Program-made: the position numbers and the translations under genes
NCBI GenBank assembly: GCA_016705005.1
Contig: JADIZB010000034.1
Coordinates: 62,001-126,000, forward strand
DNA length: 64,000 bases
Direction: 5' to 3'
Origin: Bacteroidales bacterium
Lineage (GTDB): Bacteria; Bacteroidota; Bacteroidia; Bacteroidales; Lentimicrobiaceae
Notes under the pieces: model-generated
Told to the model about the DNA's origin: nothing
Databases searched by the model: none
The model's input: the letters and a program-made list of their open reading frames with translations, nothing else
Shown here: positions 1-8,391 of the stretch, one piece after another
How positions within the stretch are numbered: the first letter of the stretch is position 1
How the letters are laid out: each line of letters begins with the position of its first letter

Positions 1-437
1 CCCCTCCATACACACTGGCAAGTGGCCCGTTCCCGGCAAATAGCAGTAACACCGGTGCGACTTCACTGAGTATCCCGGGCTTGTCTGATAACAGTTATTA
101 TATTGTTGTGAAACACCGGAACAGCATTGAAACCTGGAGCGGCAACCCGGTTTCATTCAACAACCCGCTGATTTCCTATGATTTCACCACTGCTGCTTCA
201 CAAGCCTTTGGAGGAAACCTGAAACCTTTGTCAGGGAAGTTTGTGATCTACGGTGGTGATGTCAATCAGGATGGTCAGGTGGATTCCGGCGACATGACCC
301 CGGTTGACAACGATGCCTCCAATTTCACGACCGGATATATTGCAAGCGATGCTAATGGTGATGGGACCATTGATACTGCAGATATAACAATTCTGGATAA
401 TAATTCAGTTGAATTTGTCGGGGCTGTTACACCATAA
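1..437 (+). CDS. 3' end of a secreted protein with dockerin-like C-terminal tail (partial)
   Basis: The frame is open from base 3 to the stop at 435-437 and its start lies outside the window. About 144 residues are visible. They hold a beta-rich stretch (VVKHRNSIETWSG) and then two calcium-loop-like motifs, DVNQDGQVDSGD and DANGDGTIDTAD, about 30 residues apart, before the last residues FVGAVTP. Paired DxNxDGxxD loops are typical of type I dockerins and related EF-hand modules. The same ~100-residue tail ends the giant protein whose stop is at 43970 (DVNQDGSVDTGD, DVNGDGTVDTGD, FVGSVTP), so the two are paralogous at the C-terminus. Secretion and surface location are inferred from that similarity. 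There is no classical T9SS sorting tail. Internal start codons are not the real start. Confidence 0.8.
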   Translation, partial: PPYTLASGPFPANSSNTGATSLSIPGLSDNSYYIVVKHRNSIETWSGNPVSFNNPLISYDFTTAASQAFGGNLKPLSGKFVIYGGDVNQDGQVDSGDMTPVDNDASNFTTGYIASDANGDGTIDTADITILDNNSVEFVGAVTP

Positions 438-793
438 GATTGCGTTATTATTAAAGTTGTTCCGGGGATCACAATGACATTTGCTGACCCTGTGCCGGAA
501 CAGACAGTACATCCATATCTTCTGAAGTCAAAATTTTTTGCACGGCAAAATGGCCTTTCATCCGGTAACGGTGACCTTGAAGGCTCCGGAACAGAAGTAA
601 AATTCTGTAAGTAATCCTTCAGAATTGGTACAAGGGTAAACAATAACCGGCAAAAGATGTTATTTTTCACGGTTCAGCATTCTGAAGGATTTGTTGTGAA
701 TGCAGCCTGAGTCATAAAATGCAGTTCCGGATCAGATAAACGAACACTGCAATGCATAAGTTTGTGGCTTAACCCCGCATCTTCATTTCTTCA
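438..793. other. Intergenic stretch without recognisable gene
   Basis: These 356 bases separate the partial secreted protein from the TPR gene. The opposite-strand ORF across 275-670 overlaps the real gene and has no recognisable protein character. I found no clear promoter box, tRNA or strong terminator hairpin. Confidence 0.5.
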
Positions 794-2536
794 TTGATTC
801 AGTCACCCAAAATTAAAAGTGTGGAAAATAGTAATATTGAAGGGCTGCTCGACACATCCCAGGCAATGCTGGATTATATTTCAGGATGGTCGGAATCTGC
901 CTCCTATCTTCTGGCTGCCACAGCTGTGGTGACGGTTGCCCTGATCATATCATACCGGGCAAAGAAACGAATATTGTTCGGTGCGTGGACAAACCGGTAC
1001 GATACGAACGACAGCGAGCTCGGAAAGAGTATTGCCGATTTGCTGCTCTTTAAACTCAGGTACATCAAGCGCACCCATGAATTATCAAGTACCAGGATCA
1101 GCCTGTGGAACACATTTGAAGACATTCCCAGCTTTCGTCAGAACCTGGATAAGGAAATTGACCTCCTTGCCTCTGTTCAACTCGGTAACTACGGAAAAAT
1201 AATAAGCGGCACCTTTACCTTCCTTTTCAGACTCTTCCCCTTGTTTATCAAACCGGCATCACTGAGCGGAACCATTAACCGTTATGGTGAAAAGAAAACC
1301 ATCCTGCACATTTCGCTTGATAATTACAGCCCGAGAAAGTGGCTCAAATCGGAAAACCTTCTGTGGGAAAAGGTTCAGGAGGACCTGGAGAAGGAAAATA
1401 TCCCGGAAGTGATCGAAGAAATGGCTTACCGGATTTACATTGATCTTACCGGGGGCGATCTTTTCAAATCGTGGCAATGCTTTATGTATTTTACCCGGGG
1501 GCTCAGAAGTTACCTGAACTATACCGAACTAAAGAGACAAAGTGACCTTGAGGATGCAGAGAATTTATACCTGCAGGCACTTGAATTCGAAAACACCAAC
1601 CCGGTTGTTAAGTACAATCTGGGAGTTCTGAAATACTATCAGTACCAGGATCATCTGAACGATGAAGCCATAGCCTGTTTCAGGCAGGCGCTCAACTGCA
1701 ACGACCGCAACCTGAGGGCCAGGGCTTCCAGTGCAATGGCGAATGCCCTTGGTCAGAAGTATTCACGTTACAAAACAGGCAAGCCCAACTCTGATGAAAC
1801 CATTCTTGATGCCATGGAATTTGCCGAAAGATCAGTAATACTGAATAAAAAACTCGACTCAGCCTATAAGTCTCTGGCATATACCACCCATCAGTACGGC
1901 GAAGCACAGGCTGCCAGGGAAAATAACAGGATTGAAGTGATTACTGACTATGAACACAAATCAACACAAATCAGGATAAAAGCAATTCACCATTATAAAA
2001 GAACCCTCAGGCTGAACCGCAAGCATTTTATGGCCCAGAATAACCTTGCCAATCTTTACCTTGAATGGGCAGTTCAGTTGAATGGAAACAAAACTACCCT
2101 GTCGTTCCTCCGCTCCTGGAAATTCAGACTGAAGGAATCGTTTACCCGGCAGGTTGTCATCGACAGAAACTACTTCCTGCGAAAGGCTGTATTTCACTGT
2201 GAAGAGGCACTAAAGGTAAACCCTTCGTACCAGTTTGCCTTTGACAATCTCGGGAACGCATGGTTTGAGCGCAAAGACTACAACAAGGCCTACCTGGCCT
2301 ACCAGAATGCAATTTTATATGCCCCGAATTATGCTGAAGCCATCAATGATCTTGCGATGCTGTTCCTCGTCAGGGAATTTGAAGGATACAGCTTTCAGAA
2401 AGCGTGCGAAAAACATAAAGAAGCACTGGATGTATTGAAAGAGGAGCCTAAACGAAAGGAGAAACTGGTTGATGCTTTCAAAAAGCGAATGACTGATCTG
2501 GAAATTACTGAAAAAGGATGCCCCGATGTTACCTGA
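794..2536 (+). CDS. Membrane-anchored TPR repeat protein
   Basis: 580 residues from a TTG at 794. GTG 821 and ATG 866 are other possible starts, and all keep the single N-terminal membrane segment (about residues 36-56, hydrophobic, followed by RAKKR). The middle and C-terminal parts contain TPR-like helical pairs, for example around residues 255-300 (ENLYLQALEFENTNPVVKYN, then AIACFRQAL) and 470-520 (HCEEALKVNPSYQFAFDNLG, then AYLAYQNAILYAPNYAEAIN). Such proteins usually scaffold protein complexes. The order, membrane segment then long linker then TPRs, suggests a membrane-tethered protein with a cytoplasmic TPR domain. No enzymatic motif is seen and the partner is unknown. It stands alone between two secreted-protein genes. 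The exact start is uncertain. Confidence 0.75.
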   Translation: MIQSPKIKSVENSNIEGLLDTSQAMLDYISGWSESASYLLAATAVVTVALIISYRAKKRILFGAWTNRYDTNDSELGKSIADLLLFKLRYIKRTHELSSTRISLWNTFEDIPSFRQNLDKEIDLLASVQLGNYGKIISGTFTFLFRLFPLFIKPASLSGTINRYGEKKTILHISLDNYSPRKWLKSENLLWEKVQEDLEKENIPEVIEEMAYRIYIDLTGGDLFKSWQCFMYFTRGLRSYLNYTELKRQSDLEDAENLYLQALEFENTNPVVKYNLGVLKYYQYQDHLNDEAIACFRQALNCNDRNLRARASSAMANALGQKYSRYKTGKPNSDETILDAMEFAERSVILNKKLDSAYKSLAYTTHQYGEAQAARENNRIEVITDYEHKSTQIRIKAIHHYKRTLRLNRKHFMAQNNLANLYLEWAVQLNGNKTTLSFLRSWKFRLKESFTRQVVIDRNYFLRKAVFHCEEALKVNPSYQFAFDNLGNAWFERKDYNKAYLAYQNAILYAPNYAEAINDLAMLFLVREFEGYSFQKACEKHKEALDVLKEEPKRKEKLVDAFKKRMTDLEITEKGCPDVT

Positions 2537-2636
2537 TTATTAAAATAATGCTGCAAATGAATAATAACTGACCCTTTGAAAACACCACGGAACAATTCCC
2601 TGAATTCTCTGTTAATATCTTAAAAAAAACTGAAAT

Positions 2637-3863
2637 ATGAAAAAACACATACTCATAATCTCCCTGCTGATAATATTATTCCCCGCAGCCAAAGCCCAGA
2701 TCAGCCTGATCGGAGCAAGTGCTTCACAGAATCCTGATGTGATCAGCATTTTAAAATGGCAGGCACTTGACACCGCCTCCATTACAAGCTATCCTACTCC
2801 CTTGGAAGGCTATGTTTTCGGATCATCGGTGTTTGATTCATGGAACAGCAACTATTACATAACAGGCATCAGCGCTGATACCAGCGGCCTGCTTACATTC
2901 AATACGGAAACAAATACCAATACCATCGGTGCTTACCGAACATTTTCGAGCATAACGGAAATTGACATGAGTACCGGCAAAATCTATAACCTGACCACTG
3001 ACTCAATCGGATATTTCAGTGTAAATGAATATGATATCAAAACCGGAGAAGATAGTTTGCTGGGCGTGATTTATGAACCCGGTATCGTGGGTATCGTTGC
3101 CGATGCAACCGGGTTTGATTCAAACAACGGTATTCTTTATTATGTCGGCTACGACAATTCACCCAGCCATTGCCTTTACGCCATTCCCGTCCGTAACAGC
3201 GGGTTTTCCTATACCAAAACTGTCCTTACAGCCGAAGGGCCAGGCAACAATTTCACCGGTCTTAACTACGACAACATCAACAATACCCTTTATGCGCTGA
3301 ATGCCCGGTTTGATTCTACCTGGAATTATACCGGCAGTTATGTCGTTGAAATCGATAAAATAAGCGGAGTTGTTAATACCCGTGGCTCCCTGTCTGAATT
3401 TCCCTATTTTGTCGCAGGTTCCTCATCTTTTGATCAGAACTCAGGAAGCTTGCTACTGGTAGGCATCGACACCAGTAATGTGTTGAAAATGATTGTTTTT
3501 GACACTTATACCAATACCTACCAGACCGGATTTGTTCCGGGCAATGTTTCAGAAATTGTGTGCGACAATTCGGCTTTTGCCAGAAGTGCCTACACAACCA
3601 CAACTACCAGTGATCTGGCTGCACCTGCAATGCATGTGTTCCCTAATCCGGCCAGCGGAATCGTTACCCTTGAAGGATTAATCGGTTCTGCCGGTGAAAC
3701 CCAGGTAAATATTTTCAGCCTGAACGGACAAAGGGTATTTCAGAAGAACTTTCAATCCCGGTCATCTCTTGTATTTGACATCAGCCATCTGAAGGCCGGA
3801 ACGTATCTTCTGAAAGTGAATTACGGCGAAAGAATTGAAAACCAAAAACTTATAGTCAGATAA
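2637..3863 (+). CDS. Secreted protein with T9SS type A sorting domain
   Basis: 408 residues. Residues 1-20 are a signal peptide (MKKHILIISLLIILFPAAKA, then Q). The body (about 25-320) is rich in beta-strand-forming repeats such as SGVVNTRGSLSEFP and NNGILYYVGYD, resembling a propeller-like fold, but I cannot assign a family. The last ~78 residues (HVFPNPASGIVTLEG, then LNGQRVFQ, then LKAGTYLLKVN, ending in KLIVR) are a clear Por/T9SS type A C-terminal sorting domain, which directs cargo through the type IX system to the cell surface or medium. ATG 2637 is chosen because it begins the signal peptide directly. The gene appears monocistronic. The secretion call is firm; function is unknown. Confidence 0.88.
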   Translation: MKKHILIISLLIILFPAAKAQISLIGASASQNPDVISILKWQALDTASITSYPTPLEGYVFGSSVFDSWNSNYYITGISADTSGLLTFNTETNTNTIGAYRTFSSITEIDMSTGKIYNLTTDSIGYFSVNEYDIKTGEDSLLGVIYEPGIVGIVADATGFDSNNGILYYVGYDNSPSHCLYAIPVRNSGFSYTKTVLTAEGPGNNFTGLNYDNINNTLYALNARFDSTWNYTGSYVVEIDKISGVVNTRGSLSEFPYFVAGSSSFDQNSGSLLLVGIDTSNVLKMIVFDTYTNTYQTGFVPGNVSEIVCDNSAFARSAYTTTTTSDLAAPAMHVFPNPASGIVTLEGLIGSAGETQVNIFSLNGQRVFQKNFQSRSSLVFDISHLKAGTYLLKVNYGERIENQKLIVR

Positions 3864-3967
3864 ATATTTGACCGACCTTCATGTTGCACGCTGTTGGCGC
3901 ATTCGCTTCAGCGGCATGAGATATATCCTTGCCTTAGTTGAGTAATCCGGAACTAAAACTCAAAATT

Positions 3968-4369
3968 ATGGAAGCTGGTACGATTGGAAATCCATGGAAA
4001 CTGAAGACACCTCCCCTCTCCTCTGAATACACCATGCATAAAGATGTCAGGGATGGTAAAGAAATACTGGTTTGTACCGTTGGGAAAACAGTTCTGCACT
4101 ACGACTACCGATGTATCGATGACCTGTATGCTATGCTGAAGAATCATGGCGACTGGATGGAACTGGGCAGTGCCGATGAACAGAAACCCGCCAGGGAAGG
4201 GACTGTTGAAGCATGGGGGCGTTCGGCCGGCAATCCGGTTGGTGGCTGGTATGGCCTGAAAAAGGGGTTGCGCGGAAGGTTTGGCATGTACATTCCTCCT
4301 CTGATGGAAACCCTCGGACTGGCAGAAGTGACACACGAAGCCAAAGGCAATAAAATGAAAGCAAAATAA
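3968..4369 (+). CDS. Small conserved protein of unknown function (DUF6855-like)
   Basis: 133 residues from ATG 3968. A TTG ten codons upstream at 3938 would add an unlikely tail. Distinctive segments are NPWKLKTPPLSSEYTMHKD, GKTVLHYDYRCIDDLYAMLK, HGDWMELGSADEQKP and NPVGGWYGLKKGLRGRFGMY. I recognise this as a compact conserved bacterial family of unknown function, probably the one named DUF6855, though the name is from memory. There is no signal peptide or membrane segment, so it is probably cytosolic. It lies 12 bases upstream of a TfoX-N protein and is probably co-transcribed with it. Confidence 0.75.
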   Translation: MEAGTIGNPWKLKTPPLSSEYTMHKDVRDGKEILVCTVGKTVLHYDYRCIDDLYAMLKNHGDWMELGSADEQKPAREGTVEAWGRSAGNPVGGWYGLKKGLRGRFGMYIPPLMETLGLAEVTHEAKGNKMKAK

Positions 4370-4381
4370 AGTCTCGGGAAA

Positions 4382-4735
4382 ATGGCATACAACGAACTTC
4401 TGGCCAACAGGACCAGAGAATTGATCGCCCTGACCCATGACAATGTCGAGGAGAAAAAAATGTTTGGCGGACTTTGTTTTATGGTAAACGACAAGATGTG
4501 TCTTGGCGTTATGAACGACCGGCTGATGGTTCGCTTTGATCCGGCGAGGTATGAAGAAGTGGTCGAACTCGATGGATGCCGCCCCATGGATTTTACCGGG
4601 AAAATGATGAAAGGCTATGTCTATGTTGAAAGCGAAGCACTTGATTCGCAGATTAAAATGAAATTCTGGACAGATCTGGCACTCGAATACAACGGCATTG
4701 TCAAGCCATCGGTAAAAAAGAAAAAACAAAAGTGA
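4382..4735 (+). CDS. TfoX/Sxy N-terminal domain protein
   Basis: 117 residues. The hallmarks of the TfoX N-terminal domain are present: KKMFGGLCFMVNDKMCLGV near residues 24-42, then RLMVRFDPARYEE and a MDFTGKMMKGYVYV segment. In gamma-proteobacteria TfoX/Sxy co-activates competence genes. In Bacteroidota the stand-alone N-domain proteins have no established role, so a competence function should not be assumed. It ends in a lysine-rich tail (KKKKQK). It follows the preceding small conserved gene by 12 bases, suggesting a two-gene operon. Confidence 0.85.
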   Translation: MAYNELLANRTRELIALTHDNVEEKKMFGGLCFMVNDKMCLGVMNDRLMVRFDPARYEEVVELDGCRPMDFTGKMMKGYVYVESEALDSQIKMKFWTDLALEYNGIVKPSVKKKKQK

Positions 4736-4798
4736 TACCAACAGGGTTGAATTTCGCAATAGTTTCCGATGCTCCGGTAATCAGACTGCATTCCTGAA

Positions 4799-4806
4799 TA
4801 CCTTTG
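4799..4806 (+). promoter_or_regulatory. Candidate Bacteroidota -7 promoter element
   Basis: TACCTTTG fits the Bacteroidota -7 consensus TAnnTTTG and lies about 108 bases before the VOC gene at 4914. I see no matching TTTG -33 element, so this is a weak call. Confidence 0.35.
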
Positions 4807-4913
4807 CGGAAAATCTGATTTTAACCAGCTAAAATCATAGCTTAGCGATCCTACAGTGAATCAGGAATACGGTTGAAATACCCAAAACTATTTTCCAACC
4901 AAAGGAAAACTGC

Positions 4914-5306
4914 ATGATGATGTCTCCGGAATATATGATCATTCTTTATGTCGCCGACCAGCAGCTGAGCCGTAACTTCTATGGTAAACTCCTGCAGATT
5001 GAACCTGCACTCGATGTACCCGGAATGACAGAATTCAATCTTGCGCAGGGGCTTAAACTTGGTCTTATGCCGGAAAACGGCATCGCCCGTATCCTTGGGG
5101 ACAAAACCCCGCATCCTTCAACCGGACATGGTATTCCCCGCTGTGAACTATATCTCCTGAATGATAATCACATTGAAATGTATCAGTCCGCACTGGATTC
5201 CGGAGCCATTGAAGTAAGTCCGGTGCAGGAAAGAAACTGGGGTCATAGTGTTGGTTATGTTTCCGATCCCGACGGGCACATCATTGCATTTGCCAAAACT
5301 CTTTAG
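4914..5306 (+). CDS. VOC-superfamily (glyoxalase/bleomycin-resistance fold) protein
   Basis: 130 residues with the paired beta-alpha-beta-beta-beta pattern of the vicinal oxygen chelate fold. The N-half runs from YMIILYVADQQLSRNFYGKL and the C-half ends in GHSVGYVSDPDGHIIAFAKT. The closing DPDGH(x)I motif is typical of the family, and E/H metal-ligand positions are plausible (for example CELY in the middle and the H/D residues near the end). Members include glyoxalases, dioxygenases, epimerases and antibiotic-binding proteins. The substrate cannot be told from sequence. It starts at one of three adjacent ATG codons (MMM), and the third is equally possible. It is unrelated in operon to the VOC gene at 20776. 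Confidence 0.82.
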   Translation: MMMSPEYMIILYVADQQLSRNFYGKLLQIEPALDVPGMTEFNLAQGLKLGLMPENGIARILGDKTPHPSTGHGIPRCELYLLNDNHIEMYQSALDSGAIEVSPVQERNWGHSVGYVSDPDGHIIAFAKTL

Positions 5307-5433
5307 CCTGCATATACCCTGTTCTCAGATCCGGTAAAAAGAAAAATGGGAACCTGACAGGTTTCGTAAATATACGCCTGAGCCGATGCAACTTTTTCAA
5401 AATCAGCGTATCTTTCAGACAAAGTGTTAACCA

Positions 5434-5883
5434 ATGAAAATTCCGCTCTTTTTGCTCATTGGCATCATCCTGTCAATGTTTTTCGCATGTCAGGATGAAA
5501 AAACAGATGTCCCTATCAAAAAAGCCATCTATACCAATATTGACAGGGAGCATTACCATGAAACCGACAGTTTGTTTTTCGGCCTGAAGAATTTGCTTGA
5601 TTCACCGGCCTTTTTCTACGTATGCAGCGGATACCCGAAACCAATCCCGGAAATTGAAAAACTTGAAAAGAATATCTGGCTTATCGAAAGGTCACCCCTG
5701 TGTAACGATTTTTCAAGTTATTGCTGCGGTGAGTTTATAAAGACCGGAACCATCGGCGATGCCATTACGCTTGAAGGCCTGGAACCAGGAACATACAGAC
5801 TGAAATTCACTTTTTCGGTTTATAATTCAGAAAGTCAGCTTATCAATTATGAATCGAGGTCAACGAATTTTTTCATTGAATAA
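5434..5883 (+). CDS. Putative lipoprotein, unknown function
   Basis: 149 residues. A hydrophobic leader is followed by cysteine 19 (SMFFAC, then QDEKTD), which fits a lipoprotein signal with an acidic +2 region of the kind often seen on exported Bacteroidota lipoproteins. The mature part contains a beta-sandwich-like stretch near the end (LEGLEPGTYRLKFTFSVYNS) and a CCGEF segment. I do not recognise the family. A near-consensus -7 element (TATCTTTC) lies about 20 bases before the start. The gene stands alone. Confidence 0.65.
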   Translation: MKIPLFLLIGIILSMFFACQDEKTDVPIKKAIYTNIDREHYHETDSLFFGLKNLLDSPAFFYVCSGYPKPIPEIEKLEKNIWLIERSPLCNDFSSYCCGEFIKTGTIGDAITLEGLEPGTYRLKFTFSVYNSESQLINYESRSTNFFIE

Positions 5884-6015
5884 ATCTTCCCGGCAGGATT
5901 TCCACGCAAATGTCATATGCCTTCAACAAGGAAATGGTAAAAATCTGTTACGGCATTTCAGGCGTAATTGTTGTTGTGAAACTTATGAGTAACCACTCCC
6001 GCCAAACTATCCAAA

Positions 6016-6858
6016 ATGAAAAAAATCATCATTTTGCTTATGATTCTGTCGCTTTTCACCTCCGGAACAAAAGCACAAAAATCTATCAGGAATAAAATTC
6101 ACATTACTGTCATAGACAAGAAAAATGGCCTGCCTGTTGAAAATGCAGAGGTTACCTTAACAACCATAGTGGAGGCACGCGATGTATGCAAGGAAATCCG
6201 GTTCACCAATACGGCCGGCAAATGTAGCTTTAAAATTAACTTCAGCCCTTCTATACAATATTACATGCAGGCTTCAAAAACCGGATATCTGGGTTTCCTG
6301 GAGATGGATCCGGTTAAAATATCAAAGCATGATGCAATTATAAGCAGAGATACACCGGAAAAAATATTCCTTTACCTGACCTCTGATTCATTGCATCAGG
6401 TTGAATTCTATCGGAATACAGAAGTACGTTATGAAATTCCGGTTCTTATAAACCTGCTTAAATCAGGTAATTTTCATGGAGGCATCCCATTGATGCATTG
6501 GAATGACATACCACAATTGCTGGCCGTTGCCAATGACAAGGCCTTAATCAGCAGTTACCCGGCAAACCCGCTATCCTCCTCTGCAATGGAGGCACCGTTG
6601 GGTTTGGTGGCCCTTTGGTTGATTGAATCGATAAGAATTGCCGAAGGCAACCGGTTCATCCTTCCATGGCAAAAGTATCCCTCACTCAACCCGCTAATTC
6701 TGAATATAAATGATCCGACTGGCCTGGAAAACAAAAACGATAACCTTGAGAAAGCCTATAAAGCATACCGGGAATGGTGGGAAGTTGTAAGGGATATGGA
6801 TTCAATGAGCGGTTGCAGGATCAATCCGTTAAAAGGAACAGGAATCGGATGGAACTGA
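6016..6858 (+). CDS. Secreted hypothetical protein with N-terminal Ig/CarboxypepD-like domain
   Basis: 280 residues with a signal peptide (MKKIIILLMILSLFTSGTKA, then Q). Residues about 30-110 (ITVIDKKNGLPVENAEVTL, then TNTAGKCSFKINF) resemble a carboxypeptidase-regulatory or Cna-B-type beta sandwich, common at the N-terminus of exported Bacteroidota proteins. The C-terminal half, including LPWQKYPSLNPLILN and a KAYREWWE segment, is not a family I can name with confidence. Periplasmic or surface location is inferred. An overlapping ORF at 5910-6095 in another frame is rejected. Confidence 0.65.
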   Translation: MKKIIILLMILSLFTSGTKAQKSIRNKIHITVIDKKNGLPVENAEVTLTTIVEARDVCKEIRFTNTAGKCSFKINFSPSIQYYMQASKTGYLGFLEMDPVKISKHDAIISRDTPEKIFLYLTSDSLHQVEFYRNTEVRYEIPVLINLLKSGNFHGGIPLMHWNDIPQLLAVANDKALISSYPANPLSSSAMEAPLGLVALWLIESIRIAEGNRFILPWQKYPSLNPLILNINDPTGLENKNDNLEKAYKAYREWWEVVRDMDSMSGCRINPLKGTGIGWN

Positions 6859-7312
6859 ATTCAGGTTAAATATAAAATCCCCCGTAAAAAACACAGGCAT
6901 TTAACATACCATTCAACCATTTTCCGCCTGCAGAATTATTTCAATCCTGCATAATCTTAGGGGTACAAAATCTCAGATCAACCGGGAGCTCCCCCAGAAT
7001 TCAGCATTCGGCCGAAATTTCAAAACAACCCGATTGAATGCAAAAAACTGAACGTGAGCGATCTAGGAAACTTCTCCGGTAAATATCTGAAATCGGGAAT
7101 TTTCAAACAATATTACAGTTACAATTATTGGGAGCCAGAGAAAAAAACGGATTCAATTTCTGATAATATTTATATATTGATATCTTTGCATATATAAATC
7201 AGTTATTCACTTATTCAATTACAATTGCTTAGTTCTGACCAGTAAATTCCTGCATTCGGATGGAAGAAGCCTGTAACAATAATTACAGCAGGTTTGATCA
7301 AAAATCTTATTT
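6859..7312. other. AT-rich intergenic region
   Basis: This 454-base stretch has no convincing ORF. The right part (about 7140-7200) is very AT-rich and contains a consensus -7 box at 7181-7188 that could serve the gene at 7313. Nothing else recognisable is seen. Confidence 0.5.
7181..7188 (+). promoter_or_regulatory. Candidate -7 promoter element for the 7313 gene
   Basis: TATCTTTG is a perfect TAnnTTTG match in an AT-rich stretch about 125 bases before the start codon. A -33 TTTG is not clear. Confidence 0.45.
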
Positions 7313-7681
7313 ATGGGTATTGCTTATAATTTTGTTGTAGAAAATGAACTGCTCAGAGTAAAAGCTTCGGGCAAAGATGGAAATCTTGATGAAGTTAAGG
7401 CATATGGAATGTCTATTATTAAAGCAGCGCTTGATCATGGATCTGAGAAGGTATTGTGCGACGAATCAGGGCTGGAATATACTCTTGGCACCATTGACAC
7501 GTTCGAATCCGCCCGCTATATTTCGGAATATGCCCCGAAAATTGCAAGAATAGCCATCGTATGCAGGTCTGAGGATTATGATGCAGCAGTCTTCTGGCAA
7601 ACTGTTGCCGTGAACAGAGGACTGCTGGTGAAGGTGTTCAACAGGGTGGACATTGCAGAGGAGTGGTTAAAGCAGCCCTGA
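7313..7681 (+). CDS. Small cytosolic protein, possibly SpoIIAA/STAS-like
   Basis: 122 residues, no signal peptide. The alternating alpha/beta layout fits the SpoIIAA-like/STAS-related group of small bacterial proteins: an N-terminal strand pair, KAALDHGSEKVLCDESGLEY as a helix-strand, then IARIAIVCRSEDYDAAVFWQ, and a terminal helix ending EEWLKQP. That assignment is by overall pattern only, and no phosphorylatable serine motif could be identified. It has its own candidate promoter at 7181 and appears monocistronic. Confidence 0.6.
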   Translation: MGIAYNFVVENELLRVKASGKDGNLDEVKAYGMSIIKAALDHGSEKVLCDESGLEYTLGTIDTFESARYISEYAPKIARIAIVCRSEDYDAAVFWQTVAVNRGLLVKVFNRVDIAEEWLKQP

Positions 7682-7790
7682 ATTTATTGTTATCCTTCCT
7701 CTACCGGGTGGCCGGGCTATTCAGGTAAGCTGCCTCAAACAATATTCACCTTCAGATGTTTACATCATCTGAAAACCGATTCCAAAGGCA

Positions 7791-8180
7791 ATGCATCCTG
7801 TTGATGAGTATATCTTTTCCCATGAAGGCAAACAACGGGAAATTATGTTGTTTATCAGTCATTTGTTGCTTGACCAACCAGGAATTACAGGGAAAATTAC
7901 TTTTAAAATTCCGTTTTTCTATCGTAAAAGCTGGTTGTGTTATCTGAACCCGGTTAAGAACGGGGGCGTAGAATTAGCATTTACCCGTGGCACCGAGCTC
8001 TCGAATGCATCAGGATTACTCAAAGCCAATGGCCGGAAACTGGTGATGGGCATCGTTTTTTACAACCTCAGTGATATTCCGCCGGAGGTAATTATGGAAA
8101 ACATCCATGAAGCAATTCTGCTTGATGAAAGGAAGCCTGAGGGAAGCAGACGAAAATCAGGCCAAAGCCTGCCTGACTAA
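7791..8180 (+). CDS. DUF1801 domain protein
   Basis: 129 residues. The family pattern is visible: VDEYIFSHEGKQREIMLFIS, then KITFKIPFFYRKSWLCYL and VELAFTRGTELSNASGLL. DUF1801 proteins (YdhG-like) are small cytosolic proteins whose role is not established. The C-terminus is basic and polar (KPEGSRRKSGQSL). The start at ATG 7791 is the first that gives the full domain. An overlapping 63-residue ORF at 7756 in another frame is rejected. No operon partner is obvious. Confidence 0.75.
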   Translation: MHPVDEYIFSHEGKQREIMLFISHLLLDQPGITGKITFKIPFFYRKSWLCYLNPVKNGGVELAFTRGTELSNASGLLKANGRKLVMGIVFYNLSDIPPEVIMENIHEAILLDERKPEGSRRKSGQSLPD

Positions 8181-8391
8181 AATTCACAGGCAATGTTCAA
8201 AAAATATTCTCCTGTAAACTGCTATTATTATACAATACCAGACTGTTGAACAATTTAAGCTTTAAACAGCGTGATTTGTTGAAGGATGATATATCAGGCT
8301 TCGCACCGGTGATGTCTGATTTTGATGGTATGCATTGTTTTTATGTACCTTAGCTGATTACATAAGTCACTTATCCCGATTAAATAATTGT

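Noticed and set aside
3953..4759. Long minus-strand ORF of 268 residues
   Set aside because: It is antisense to two well-recognised plus-strand genes (a conserved small protein and a TfoX-N protein) and has no family character.
5910..6095. Short plus-strand ORF of 61 residues
   Set aside because: It overlaps the start of the secreted protein at 6016 in another frame and has no signal or motif.
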